NCBI RefSeq assembly: GCF_002902235.1
Contig: NZ_PPRL01000029.1
Coordinates: forward strand, 1 to 61,112
Length of the DNA stretch: 61,112 nt
Reading direction: 5' to 3'
From: Staphylococcus ureilyticus
Lineage (GTDB): Bacteria; Bacillota; Bacilli; Staphylococcales; Staphylococcaceae
This document shows positions 45,058 to 53,445 of the stretch, piece by piece (the first letter of the stretch is position 1; each line of letters opens with the position of its first letter). The position numbers and the translations under genes are program-made. Under the pieces are notes generated by a model. The model did no database searches. It was not told the origin of the DNA and worked only from the letters and a program-made list of their open reading frames with translations.

Positions 45058-45103
45058 ATGAAGCGTGAATTACAATCAATTTTTCTGATTATAATTCACG
45101 CTT
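45058..45103. terminator. Bidirectional terminator
   Basis: The 17-base arms 45061-45077 and 45087-45103 pair with one mismatch. T-rich tracts follow on both sides. It serves the convergent acetyltransferase and HAD genes. Confidence 0.8.
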
Positions 45104-45106
45104 CTT

Positions 45107-45793
45107 TTATTTTGCTATATCTAACAATTGATCAAGCGATTCGATAGTATAATCTGGATTAATTTCTGTATCATTTATTTTATTTCTTGGATTAAACCAA
45201 CATGTTTTTATTGCCGCATTTTTTCCACCTAAATTATCTGATGTTATTGAATCGCCAACAATCATTGCATGAGCTCTTTTGTCATGACCGATTTTATTAA
45301 AAACAAAATCAAAAAATTCTGGCATAGGTTTTTGATATCCAGTTTGCTCAGATACAAACACACCTTTAAACCAATCTCCCATTTCTGTTTTTGCTATACG
45401 TCTTTGTTGTGTTTCCAAAACTCCATTGGTAACAATATATAGATCGTGAGTGTTTTTGAGCATGCTCAATGTTTCCACCGTATTCATAAAATACTTTATT
45501 GGGGCATTTGCGAGTTCATCCCGAAAGATTACATCCGCTTCTTGCCCATTCACATTGATTTGATGTAAATCAAAATACACTTCAAATCTTTTACTTAACA
45601 CTTCAGTTTTTGTTAATTGATTTTGTTGAAACGCTTCCCAATGTGCTTGGTTTACAGTTATAAAATGATTTAAATCATTTTGATCTGTCTCTAAATTATA
45701 TTTTTTTGTAAGTTGATGAAATGCATATGCTTCAGCATCATGAAAATCTACAATTGTATCGTCAAAATCGATAAGCAAACATCTTTTATTCAT
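45107..45793 (-). CDS. HAD superfamily hydrolase, YjjG/YfnB type
   Basis: A 228-residue haloacid-dehalogenase-fold phosphatase, probably acting on nucleotides as YjjG does. Motif I is LIDFDDTIVDF at about 6-16, motif II is IVTNG, the conserved lysine is in TGYQKPMPEFF, and motif IV is IVGDSITSDNLGG. The frame extends 14 codons upstream, but the ATG at 45793 has AGGGG 12 bases before it and fits the family start. Confidence 0.88.
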   Translation of the reverse strand: MNKRCLLIDFDDTIVDFHDAEAYAFHQLTKKYNLETDQNDLNHFITVNQAHWEAFQQNQLTKTEVLSKRFEVYFDLHQINVNGQEADVIFRDELANAPIKYFMNTVETLSMLKNTHDLYIVTNGVLETQQRRIAKTEMGDWFKGVFVSEQTGYQKPMPEFFDFVFNKIGHDKRAHAMIVGDSITSDNLGGKNAAIKTCWFNPRNKINDTEINPDYTIESLDQLLDIAK

Positions 45794-45910
45794 AGTATTT
45801 TCTAACCCCTTAATGAATTCACTTAATAAAGTCAATTAATTATGTCATCGTTAATGTATAAACATAGTCGAATTTTATTTCATCATACCATATTTCATAT
45901 ATTAGCAAAC

Positions 45911-45938
45911 AAAAAAGGCCAAGGTTATTACCTTGGCC
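45911..45938 (-). terminator. Intrinsic terminator of the psm-beta operon
   Basis: GGCCAAGG and CCTTGGCC (45917-45924 with 45931-45938) form a perfect GC-rich stem with a six-base loop and six T on the minus strand, 22 bases beyond the last psm stop. Confidence 0.92.
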
Positions 45939-45959
45939 AGTCCGTCATAGAAATTCAAA

Positions 45960-46094
45960 TTAAAATCCGAATAATTTACTTGCTAAACCTACACCATTTT
46001 CTACGATATCTACAATACTAGTGCCTAATTTAGCACCGTCTCCTGCTATGCCAGCTTGTACTGTATCTTTAATTGCATTAAATAAACCTTCCAT
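45960..46094 (-). CDS. Beta-class phenol-soluble modulin, third copy
   Basis: A 44-residue amphipathic peptide beginning MEGLFNAIKDTVQAGIAGDG and ending SKLFGF, the hallmark of beta-type phenol-soluble modulins. Such peptides are exported without a signal peptide (by the Pmt transporter in other staphylococci). They act as surfactants in biofilm structuring. The Shine-Dalgarno is AGGAGTG. It is the last of three tandem genes and differs from the first copy by one residue (Asp at position 29 instead of Ser). Confidence 0.95.
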   Translation of the reverse strand: MEGLFNAIKDTVQAGIAGDGAKLGTSIVDIVENGVGLASKLFGF

Positions 46095-46141
46095 TATAAA
46101 CACTCCTCATTATGTTATTTAGAATAAATAATCTGCTATTT

Positions 46142-46276
46142 TTAAAATCCGAAAAGTTTTCCTAGTAAACCTGCACCACTTGAAACGATATCTACAATAC
46201 TTGTACCTAATTCTGAACCGTTACCTGATTTTGCTGCTTCTACTGTGTTTGCAATTGCTTCTGCTAATTTAGTCAT
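46142..46276 (-). CDS. Beta-class phenol-soluble modulin, second copy
   Basis: A 44-residue peptide beginning MTKLAEAIANTVEAAKSGNG and ending LLGKLFGF. It keeps the family's LGTSIVDIV centre but differs from its two neighbours across the N-terminal half, where it resembles the S. aureus PSM-beta2 type. The Shine-Dalgarno is AAAGGAG. It is cotranscribed with the flanking copies. Confidence 0.95.
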   Translation of the reverse strand: MTKLAEAIANTVEAAKSGNGSELGTSIVDIVSSGAGLLGKLFGF

Positions 46277-46310
46277 AATTTATTTCTCCTTTATTATTTA
46301 TATATTTATA

Positions 46311-46445
46311 TTAGAATCCAAATAATTTACTTGCTAAACCTACTCCGTTTTCTACGATGCTTACGATACTTGTACCTAATTTAGCACCGTCTCCTGCTAT
46401 GCCAGCTTGTACTGTATCTTTGATTGCATTAAATAAACCTTCCAT
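46311..46445 (-). CDS. Beta-class phenol-soluble modulin, first copy
   Basis: A 44-residue peptide of the same type as the third copy, with Ser at position 29. It is the promoter-proximal gene. In the minus-strand direction the first about 80 coding bases and the Shine-Dalgarno region match the third copy at all but one base. The rest differs at about ten mostly silent sites. Confidence 0.95.
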   Translation of the reverse strand: MEGLFNAIKDTVQAGIAGDGAKLGTSIVSIVENGVGLASKLFGF

Positions 46446-46820
46446 TATAAACACTCCTTATTATAAGATAAATGCTTATGACTGTTTTTTATGTTTTAAA
46501 CGATACTGTTAATTTGTTATTTAATTAAGTATCGTTTGTTATCTATAACTATAAGACATTTGCATATAAATTTGTGATTTATTTCATACTTCGTTAAATA
46601 GTAGTAAAAACTGTAGCAAAAGATACATTGGTTTACAGTTTTGAATGCCCAACTGTATTTTACGCAATTTCATGCCATGCAATTTATGAACAATGATTTA
46701 TTTATAAAATTTATATATAAATAAAATTAATAAATGCTTTAACGATGATTATACTTGTTGTGGTATTTCTCAATATTTTTATCTAACAGTTTATACATGC
46801 ATTTATTGATTCGATACAAA
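46446..46820. other. psm-beta upstream region
   Basis: No gene. Possible minus-strand -10 boxes are TATAGT (46553-46548) and TATAGA (46547-46542). Three ACAGTT-type hexamers resembling AgrA half-sites lie upstream at 46609-46614, 46635-46640 and 46651-46656, but not at the 12-base direct spacing of known AgrA sites. In other staphylococci AgrA activates psm transcription directly, so quorum control is likely but not shown here. Confidence 0.45.
46498..46537. promoter_or_regulatory. Perfect inverted repeat in the psm-beta leader
   Basis: AAACGATACT (46498-46507) and AGTATCGTTT (46528-46537) are exact complements with 20 bases between. In minus-strand RNA this is a 10-bp stem in the 5' untranslated region about 55 bases before the first psm ATG. 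It could also be a regulator binding site. Confidence 0.5.
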
Positions 46821-46824
46821 CATC

Positions 46825-46855
46825 AAAAAAGCGCCACTTCAAATTGAAGTAGCGC
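46825..46855 (-). terminator. Intrinsic terminator of the 38-codon ORF unit
   Basis: GCGC-ACTTCAA and TTGAAGT-GCGC arms span 46831-46855 as a 25-base near-perfect palindrome. The single mismatch becomes a G-U wobble only in minus-strand RNA, and six T follow on that strand. Direction is therefore clear. Confidence 0.85.
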
Positions 46856-47008
46856 AAACGCAAATAATCATTAAATTATATTACCTTATAGTTATATATT
46901 CAATACCACTTAGCATTATCCTAAAACATATTTATTGTCTTAATCGTCTATATACAATTTAAGCACCTAATAAATTTAAATGATTACAACAATATATAAT
47001 AATGATTG

Positions 47009-47125
47009 TTATGCCATAACTATATAATCAAAGCCGTGTTTAAATTTACTAGCTAAAGCATTACTTTCTGACAAAACTTCCCTATATTTTGAGTATAATT
47101 TACTTGATTCAATAACAAATTTCAT
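47009..47125 (-). CDS. 38-residue peptide of unknown function
   Basis: The ORF begins MKFVIESSKLYSKYREVLSE and ends in KHGFDYIVMA. It is mildly basic, probably helical, with no signal peptide or membrane span. It has an AGGG Shine-Dalgarno six bases before the ATG, its own good promoter (47179-47206) and its own terminator (46825-46855), giving a transcript of roughly 345 bases with a long 3' untranslated part. I do not recognise the peptide. The transcript may equally be a regulatory RNA. It lies between psm-beta and tRNA-Arg. Confidence 0.5.
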   Translation of the reverse strand: MKFVIESSKLYSKYREVLSESNALASKFKHGFDYIVMA

Positions 47126-47178
47126 AAGTAACCCTATTTTGCAATTAGCAGTTTAACTTTATTGAGCCATAAATTAAC

Positions 47179-47206
47179 AGTATATGTTGTTCACTGCGTA
47201 TGTAAA
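47179..47206 (-). promoter_or_regulatory. Promoter of the 38-codon ORF unit
   Basis: TTTACA (47206-47201) and TATACT (47184-47179) are 16 bases apart on the minus strand, a near-consensus sigma-A promoter starting about 50 bases before the ATG. It lies downstream of the tRNA terminator, so it is independent of tRNA transcription. Confidence 0.65.
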
Positions 47207-47225
47207 AAACAAACAAAACAAAAAA

Positions 47226-47252
47226 AGACCGCTAATATATTAGCGACCTAGT
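47226..47252 (-). terminator. Terminator of tRNA-Arg
   Basis: GGTCGCTAAT and ATTAGCGGTC form a ten-pair stem followed by seven T on the minus strand, about 40 bases past the tRNA 3' end. Confidence 0.85.
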
Positions 47253-47291
47253 CAGTAAACACATAATTTATTATGTATTTTACGTTATTAG

Positions 47292-47365
47292 CGTCCTGGG
47301 AGGGATTCGAACCCCCGACCGATGGCTTAGAAGGCCATTGCTCTATCCAGCTGAGCTACCAGGAC
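47292..47365 (-). tRNA. tRNA-Arg (anticodon UCU)
   Basis: The 74-base sequence folds as a standard cloverleaf. The acceptor arms are GTCCTGG and CCAGGAC with discriminator G, the D arm contains AGCTCAGCTGGATAGAGC, and the anticodon loop CTTCTAA gives anticodon TCT (47331-47329). The T loop is GTTCGAATC. CCA is not encoded. It reads AGA codons, which are common in this AT-rich genome. Confidence 0.97.
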
Positions 47366-47637
47366 ATTATCTTTTGAACACAAGAATAATTATATCTAAT
47401 TTACACTGATAAAGCAATACTCTATCCCTTAAAAATAAATATGATTTTTCACTATTGTAAACTTTTTATCATAATATTGCTAATTTATTTAAATTCTTTA
47501 AATAGTACAATCCATTAACGTGAGCACTATTTTTACAACACTGAAATGTAAAATGTTTCTTACATTCAACGCTTTACAGTAATACGAAGATGAACCTACG
47601 ATTCAATCATTTCTAGACGCAGATTCACCCCACCTAT
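47366..47637. other. AT-rich gap between tRNA-Arg and the phosphoesterase gene
   Basis: I see no gene, clear terminator or repeat here. The tRNA promoter must lie within about 60 bases to the right of the tRNA. Confidence 0.5.
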
Positions 47638-48147
47638 TTAGATTACAAAATTTTCACTACTGATGATTTCATGATTTCGATTACGGAAATTTAAAGTTGC
47701 TTCTAATCTCGTATCATCAATAAGCAATTCTGCATATGTTTCTTCAATATTACTTCTCGACTGTGAAATACTACCTGGATTTATGACATGCACACCATTT
47801 ATTGTTTCATGTTTAGCAACATGTGTATGACCATAAAAAGCAAATTTACAGTCTGCTGCTTTTGCTTGTTCTGCTAAAGGCATTCTTGTACGATTCACTT
47901 GATATAAATGACCGTGAGTTAAAAATGCCTTAATACCATTTATATCGATTGTTTGCTCATTTGGAAACTCAGGATAAAAATCAGTATTCCCTTTCACTCT
48001 ATAAAAGTAACTGAGTTCACTATCATCATAAGCGAATTCAGAGTCACCTAAGTGAATGGCAGCATCTATATCCTCATGCTGATTTATAATATCAAATAGC
48101 ACACCTTGTTCAGTATGATTGTCACTAACTATAATCCATTTCGACAT
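47638..48147 (-). CDS. YfcE/MJ0936-type metallophosphoesterase
   Basis: A 169-residue calcineurin-like phosphoesterase with two-metal motifs: SDNH (8-11), GDSE (about 34-37), GNTD (about 53-56), THGH (near 77) and GHTH (near 106). The natural substrate is unknown. Its ATG overlaps the stop of the XTP pyrophosphatase gene by one base, so the two and murI form one operon. Confidence 0.92.
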   Translation of the reverse strand: MSKWIIVSDNHTEQGVLFDIINQHEDIDAAIHLGDSEFAYDDSELSYFYRVKGNTDFYPEFPNEQTIDINGIKAFLTHGHLYQVNRTRMPLAEQAKAADCKFAFYGHTHVAKHETINGVHVINPGSISQSRSNIEETYAELLIDDTRLEATLNFRNRNHEIISSENFVI

Positions 48148-48728
48148 TATTGATCACCTTCTAGATATTCTTGTAGCTGTTCTATTGCTTTACCTCTATG
48201 ACTAATTTGTCCTTTTTCTTCTGCAGTTAGCTGAGCCATTGTTTTATTTTTGTCTTCTACAAAAAAGATAGGATCATATCCAAAGCCATGTTCACCAATT
48301 TTATTTAGTGTGATTTCTCCTTGTACAGTTCCTTTAAATTGTACTGTATCTTCACCCGGTGCACTCATGCTAATAACACAAACAAATTGTGCACTACGGT
48401 CTGTTTCATCACCTAACTGAGTTAGGAGTTTTTCAATATTTGCATTATCATCTTTTGTTTCTCCAGCATAACGCGCTGAATATATACCTGGCTCTCCATT
48501 TAAAGCAAAAACTTCCAATCCACTATCATCAGCAATAACACGCTTATTTAATGCTTCTGCAGCTGCTTCAGATTTTAGTCTTGCATTTTCTTCAAACGTG
48601 TCACCTGTTTCCTCAACGTCAAAATCTTCGATGAGTTCTGAAATGCCTATAACATTATAATCAGGAAAAATAACTCTAAAATCATTTATTTTCCCTTTAT
48701 TATTTGATGCAATAACAATATCTTCCAT
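48147..48728 (-). CDS. XTP/dITP pyrophosphatase (RdgB/HAM1)
   Basis: It hydrolyses non-canonical purine triphosphates and so keeps inosine and xanthosine out of nucleic acids. The 193-residue protein starts with the substrate motif ASNNKGK. It shows ADDSGLEVFALNGEPGIYSARYAG and the C-terminal FGYDPIF and SHRGKA motifs. It lies 15 bases after murI. Confidence 0.95.
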   Translation of the reverse strand: MEDIVIASNNKGKINDFRVIFPDYNVIGISELIEDFDVEETGDTFEENARLKSEAAAEALNKRVIADDSGLEVFALNGEPGIYSARYAGETKDDNANIEKLLTQLGDETDRSAQFVCVISMSAPGEDTVQFKGTVQGEITLNKIGEHGFGYDPIFFVEDKNKTMAQLTAEEKGQISHRGKAIEQLQEYLEGDQ

Positions 48729-48743
48729 TTTTTACGCCTCACT

Positions 48744-49538
48744 TTAAACTTCTATTTTTTCAACTGTTGCTTTCATATTTAACCATTCTTCAATAATACG
48801 TTCGATATGTTCTGTTTCTCCTGTCGCAAAAAATTTATGTGCGGGCTGTTTCTTATAACCTGCGTGTTCATTACTGAATGTTAATAATGCACTCACTTCT
48901 CTGGCTGTTTCTAGTCCAGATGAAATAACTACTTTTTCTCCGTGAAAATAATCATTAATCGGCTGATAAAGTAAAGGATAATGTGTACATCCTAAAATAA
49001 CTGTATCTGCTTTGCTATTTCTCCACTGTTTTAACGTTTGATGTATAACGATACTCGTAATCGTTGGATCCTTGTATCTCATTTGTTCTACGAGAGGCAC
49101 AAAGCCTGGGCATGCCACACCAGATACTTCTACTTTTGGATTTATTTGTTTAATGTGATGTCGATATGCCTCTGATTTAATCGTACCTTCTGTACCTAAT
49201 ATTAAAACATTTTGATTTTTTGTTGTCATAATCGCTGTTCTAGCACCTGGTTCAATAACGCCAATAACAGGTATTGCTAATAAGTTTTGTAAATGTTTTA
49301 ATGCCACTGCCGTTGCAGTATTACATGCAATCACTAACATCTTGATATCAAACGTCATGAGTTTTTCAGCTAATTCTGTAGTAAATTGTCTTACCTCAGA
49401 AGCTTCTCTTGGTCCATATGGACAGCGTTTTATATCTCCTAAATAATAAATGGTTTCATTTGGTAATTGGCGCATGATTTCTTTAGCAACTGTTAAACCT
49501 CCAACGCCAGAGTCAATAACTCCAATTGGTTTCTCCAT
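48744..49538 (-). CDS. murI: Glutamate racemase
   Basis: It makes D-glutamate for MurD. The 264-residue protein has both catalytic cysteines, in ACNTATA (about 71-77) and GCTHYPL (near 183-189), and the opening [13 protein letters not shown]. Confidence 0.96.
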   Translation of the reverse strand: MEKPIGVIDSGVGGLTVAKEIMRQLPNETIYYLGDIKRCPYGPREASEVRQFTTELAEKLMTFDIKMLVIACNTATAVALKHLQNLLAIPVIGVIEPGARTAIMTTKNQNVLILGTEGTIKSEAYRHHIKQINPKVEVSGVACPGFVPLVEQMRYKDPTITSIVIHQTLKQWRNSKADTVILGCTHYPLLYQPINDYFHGEKVVISSGLETAREVSALLTFSNEHAGYKKQPAHKFFATGETEHIERIIEEWLNMKATVEKIEV

Positions 49539-49855
49539 ATCTTGTTCATCCTTATATATTTACTTGTCTTTTATTGTAGCATAGCTGCGTTTTCAAAATC
49601 ATTTTCCAAGACCTAAAATACAAAATAGCAGACAATTCAAATTTTATACTTATCAATAGGTTAGCATCATTGAATCATAGAGTCACATCAGTTCTTCGCT
49701 ATTTAACAAAATTTACAATATTTCTAATGGAAATTTTTTATATAATCTATATATCAATATTTTAATACACTAATAAATTAAAAATTTTATTATAGTATAT
49801 ATACTTTTTTAAAAGCTTAATCACTGTATTAAATTTATATCTATAAAATATTTCA
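49539..49855. other. AT-rich gap between sdhB and murI
   Basis: No gene or repeat is visible. The murI operon promoter is expected near its right end of the coding region, but I see no convincing hexamer pair. Confidence 0.5.
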
Positions 49856-49856
49856 T

Positions 49857-49893
49857 AAAAAATGCCAACAAAGTTTAAACTTTGTTGGCATTT
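49857..49893 (-). terminator. Intrinsic terminator after sdhB
   Basis: AATGCCAACAAAG and CTTTGTTGGCATT form a perfect 13-pair stem with a short loop and six T on the minus strand, 11 bases past the sdhB stop. Confidence 0.92.
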
Positions 49894-49903
49894 TCATTAT
49901 ATA

Positions 49904-50728
49904 TTAGTTTACTTGGTGGTCTGAACCAAAGAATGATTTGAACATATGGAAAGAAGTTTCGCGGTTTAATGCAGCAATTGATGTCGTTAAAGGAATGCCT
50001 TTCGGACATGCGTTAACACAGTTTTGTGAGTTACCACACTCTTGTAACCCACCTGCACCCATCAATGCATTTAAACGTTCATCTTTAGTCATTGAACCTG
50101 TTGGGTGTAAGTTAAACAATCTAACTTGTGAAATAGCTTGCGCACCAACAAAATCGTTGTTTCTTGTAACGTTTGGACAAACTTCTAAACATACACCACA
50201 CGTCATACATTTAGATAATTCATATGCAGTTTGACGTTTTTTCTCTGGCATACGAGGACCTGGTCCAAGGTCATACGTACCGTCAATCGGTACCCATGCT
50301 TTCATACGTTTCAAATTATCAAACATTCTACTACGATCAACTTGTAAGTCACGAATAACTGGGAATGTACTCATTGGTTCTAACTTTATTGGTTGTTCTA
50401 ATTGATCAACAATTGCTGTACAAGATTGTCTTGCTTTACCATTGATAACCATAGAACAAGCACCACAAACCTCTTCTAAACAGTTCATATCCCAAATAAC
50501 AGGTGTTGTTTTCTCACCTTTACTATTGACTGGATTACGTCTAATTTCCATTAAACAAGCAATAACATTTAAATTCTCTTTGTAAGGAATTTCAAATTCT
50601 TCTTCATAAGGATTAGACTCTGCATCATCTTGTCGTTTAATGATGAGCTTAATTGTATTTTGATTTTGTTGTTGGCTTTGTTGTTCGTCTTGCGCTTGAG
50701 TTTCATTTACTTCTTTAGTATCTGCCAT
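49904..50728 (-). CDS. sdhB: Succinate dehydrogenase iron-sulfur subunit
   Basis: It carries electrons from SdhA to the membrane subunit in complex II. The 274-residue protein has the [2Fe-2S] cysteines in CLEEVCGACS and the following SC. The [4Fe-4S]/[3Fe-4S] clusters are bound by CMTCGVCLEVCP and CGNSQNCVNACPKG. Its N-terminus has a glutamine-rich extension. The frame runs 12 codons into sdhA, but the ATG at 50728 has AAAGGAGG and lies one base past the sdhA stop. Confidence 0.97.
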   Translation of the reverse strand: MADTKEVNETQAQDEQQSQQQNQNTIKLIIKRQDDAESNPYEEEFEIPYKENLNVIACLMEIRRNPVNSKGEKTTPVIWDMNCLEEVCGACSMVINGKARQSCTAIVDQLEQPIKLEPMSTFPVIRDLQVDRSRMFDNLKRMKAWVPIDGTYDLGPGPRMPEKKRQTAYELSKCMTCGVCLEVCPNVTRNNDFVGAQAISQVRLFNLHPTGSMTKDERLNALMGAGGLQECGNSQNCVNACPKGIPLTTSIAALNRETSFHMFKSFFGSDHQVN

Positions 50729-50729
50729 T

Positions 50730-52493
50730 TTATTTACCTCCTTTAGAACTACTTGAATAGTCACGTTTACGAGGTGGGATTAAACTTACATCTACTGGTT
50801 CGTATGTAAATTTAGGCGCTTCTGTTTTTCCTTGATATGATGCTAAAGTCGTTTTTAACCATTCTTCGTCGTTTCTTTCAGGGAATTCAGGTTTATAATG
50901 TGCCCCACGAGACTCATTTCGGTTATATGCACCGATTGTAATTACACGTGCTAATACTAACATATTCCATAATTGACGCGTAAAGAATACCGCTTGGTTA
51001 CTCCAAGTTTGAGTATCTTCAATATCAATATTTTGGTAACGTTCCATCAATTCTACGATTTTCTTGTCTGTTTCCAATAATGCTTTATTATCACGTACAA
51101 CAGTAACGTTTGCTGTCATGACTTCACCAAGTTCTCTATGAAGTTTATACGCATTTTCTGTACCGTTCATTTTCAATAAATTATCGAATTTATCTTGTTC
51201 TTCTTTAACACGTTTTTCATAAATACTATCGTCTAAATCAGTATATGATTTTTCAATATTAGCGACATATTCAATCGCATTTGGTCCTGCAACTGTTCCA
51301 CCGTATATGGCAGATAACAATGAATTAGCACCTAAACGGTTACCACCATGTTGTGAGAAATCACATTCACCAGCTGCAAATAAACCTTTGATATTTGTCA
51401 TTTGATCATAATCTACATAAAGTCCACCCATTGAATAGTGCACCGCTGGGAAGATTTTCATCGGTACTTTTCTTGGATCGTCACCAGTGAATTTTTCATA
51501 AATTTCAATGATTCCGCCCAATTTTACATCCAACTCATGCGGATCTTTATGTGAAAGGTCAAGGTAGACCATGTTTTCACCATTAATGCCTAATTTTTGA
51601 TTCACACATACATCAAAAATTTCACGTGTAGCTATATCACGAGGTACTAAGTTACCATAATCTGGATATTTTTCTTCTAAGAAGTACCATGGTTTACCAT
51701 CTTTATATGTCCAAATTCGGCCACCTTCACCACGAGCTGATTCACTCATCAATCGTAGTTTGTCATCGCCAGGAATTGCAGTTGGATGAATTTGAATAAA
51801 CTCACCATTTGCATAAATCGCACCTTGTTGATAGACGATTGACGCAGCAGAACCAGTATTAATCATTGAGTTAGTTGTTTTACCAAATATGATACCTGGA
51901 CCACCAGTAGCCATAATAACTGCATCTGAACCAAATGATTTTATTTCAGAAGATGTCATGTCTTGAGCCACAATACCCCTAGCCATATTGTCATCATCTT
52001 TGACAATGCCCAAGAATTCCCATCCTTCATATTTTGTAACTAAACCATCCACTTCATAGCTACGTACTTGTTCATCTAAGGCATACATTAATTGTTGACC
52101 AGTTGTTGCTCCAGCATATGCCGTTCTATGATACATGGTACCACCGAAGCGACGGAAATCTAGCAAGCCTTCATTTGTTCTATTGAACATTACACCCATA
52201 CGGTCAAGTAAATGTATAATGTTTGGCGCTTCCTCTGCCATTGCTTTTACTGGTGGTTGATTCGCTAAGAAATCTCCACCGTAAACTGTATCATCAAAGT
52301 GAACAGCAGGTGAGTCACCCTCACCTTTTGTATTCACTGCTCCGTTTATGCCACCTTGTGCACATACAGAGTGTGAACGTTTAACAGGCACTAATGAGAA
52401 CAAGTCAACATGTGCGCCTTGTTCTGCTGCTTTAATTGTTGACATCAGACCGGCAAGTCCTCCACCGACAACAATAATTTTCTTCTCTGCCAT
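50730..52493 (-). CDS. sdhA: Succinate dehydrogenase flavoprotein subunit
   Basis: It oxidises succinate to fumarate. The 587-residue protein has the FAD dinucleotide fold (VVGGGLAGL at 8-16) and the covalent flavin histidine in RSHSVCAQGG (His41). Catalytic-site blocks are HPTAIPGD and ESARGEGG, with HYSMGGLYVD further on. Confidence 0.98.
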   Translation of the reverse strand: MAEKKIIVVGGGLAGLMSTIKAAEQGAHVDLFSLVPVKRSHSVCAQGGINGAVNTKGEGDSPAVHFDDTVYGGDFLANQPPVKAMAEEAPNIIHLLDRMGVMFNRTNEGLLDFRRFGGTMYHRTAYAGATTGQQLMYALDEQVRSYEVDGLVTKYEGWEFLGIVKDDDNMARGIVAQDMTSSEIKSFGSDAVIMATGGPGIIFGKTTNSMINTGSAASIVYQQGAIYANGEFIQIHPTAIPGDDKLRLMSESARGEGGRIWTYKDGKPWYFLEEKYPDYGNLVPRDIATREIFDVCVNQKLGINGENMVYLDLSHKDPHELDVKLGGIIEIYEKFTGDDPRKVPMKIFPAVHYSMGGLYVDYDQMTNIKGLFAAGECDFSQHGGNRLGANSLLSAIYGGTVAGPNAIEYVANIEKSYTDLDDSIYEKRVKEEQDKFDNLLKMNGTENAYKLHRELGEVMTANVTVVRDNKALLETDKKIVELMERYQNIDIEDTQTWSNQAVFFTRQLWNMLVLARVITIGAYNRNESRGAHYKPEFPERNDEEWLKTTLASYQGKTEAPKFTYEPVDVSLIPPRKRDYSSSSKGGK

Positions 52494-52533
52494 AAATAGT
52501 CACTCCCCTAAATATATCTGAAACATTTTTAAA

Positions 52534-53145
52534 TTATACGAAAGCAAGGATAGCACTTATTCCGATATATGAAACTACGATAAATACAACAAGTGATACC
52601 CATGTAAAGATTTGTTGTGATCTTTTAGATTGTAAAACACCCCATGTAACTAAAAATGACCATAAGCCATTTGCAAAGTGGAATGTTACAGCAAGTAAAC
52701 AGATGATATAGAAAATTAACCAAATTGGATTAGATACAATATCATGTACCATATCGAAGTTAACTTCTTCACCTAATGCACGCTGAATACGTGTTTGCCA
52801 CAAATGTATTCCGATGAAAATAAACGTTATAATACCAGTCAAACGTTGTAATAAGAACATCCAATTTCTAAATTGAGAGTAATGTCCTACGTTTTCTTTT
52901 GCCGTGAAGGCAATATGTACACCATATACCGCATGATATAGAATTGGAATATAAATTACGATAAACTCCAATGCAATCAAGAATGGTAAAGATTCCATAA
53001 ATCCAGCAGCCTTGTTAAACGCTTCAACGCCTTTTGTAGCTTGATGGTTAACAAGTAGATGCACTAATAAGAATCCACCTATCGGTATTACGCCTAACAA
53101 AGAATGTAAGCGTCTTAAATAGAATTGATTTTTCGAATATGCCAA
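52534..53145 (-). CDS. sdhC: Succinate dehydrogenase cytochrome b558 subunit
   Basis: The membrane anchor that binds haem b and reduces menaquinone. The protein is 203 residues with five hydrophobic spans and histidines in spans 1, 2 and 3 placed as in B. subtilis SdhC. It starts at TTG (53145, then AYSKNQFYLRRLHSLLGVIP), with AGGGGGGA seven bases upstream. A longer start at 53169 would include the Shine-Dalgarno itself and is rejected. It is the first gene of sdhCAB. Confidence 0.93.
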   Translation of the reverse strand: MAYSKNQFYLRRLHSLLGVIPIGGFLLVHLLVNHQATKGVEAFNKAAGFMESLPFLIALEFIVIYIPILYHAVYGVHIAFTAKENVGHYSQFRNWMFLLQRLTGIITFIFIGIHLWQTRIQRALGEEVNFDMVHDIVSNPIWLIFYIICLLAVTFHFANGLWSFLVTWGVLQSKRSQQIFTWVSLVVFIVVSYIGISAILAFV

Positions 53146-53253
53146 AAGGAAGTCCCCCCTGTGAAACAATTAATTTTTTGGTATCTTTTTTTAAAGTATA
53201 AATGTGATGATACTTATCAACTAAAACTAAACAACAACATGTTATGCAATCGC

Positions 53254-53281
53254 TTTATATTTATAGCAATATAAACTTCAA
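53254..53281 (-). promoter_or_regulatory. Candidate promoter of sdhCAB
   Basis: TTGAAG (53281-53276) and TATAAA (53259-53254) are 16 bases apart on the minus strand, about 110 bases before the sdhC start. Confidence 0.5.
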
Positions 53282-53370
53282 CATGTACGTATAAAACAAT
53301 GAAGTAATACCCCTAGTTGAATTTGACAATTGTTTTATTATTTAGATTTAAGTGATAACTTTTCTCAATT

Positions 53371-53384
53371 AGTAAACGCTTCCA
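53371..53384. promoter_or_regulatory. Candidate CcpA (cre) site upstream of sdhC
   Basis: The minus strand reads TGGAAGCGTTTACT, one mismatch from the cre consensus TGNAANCGNWWNCA. It lies about 90 bases upstream of the proposed -35, further than usual for repression. sdh genes are carbon-repressed in related bacteria, so the site is plausible. Confidence 0.4.
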
Positions 53385-53445
53385 TATACTTTTAAAAAAA
53401 GAATTCCTGTTATTTGCTATTGTAACACTAATTCATAAAATTTTG

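Noticed and set aside
46609..46656. Canonical AgrA binding site
   Set aside because: The hexamers are present, but orientation and spacing do not match the known direct repeat with a 12-base gap, so it is listed only as a candidate region.
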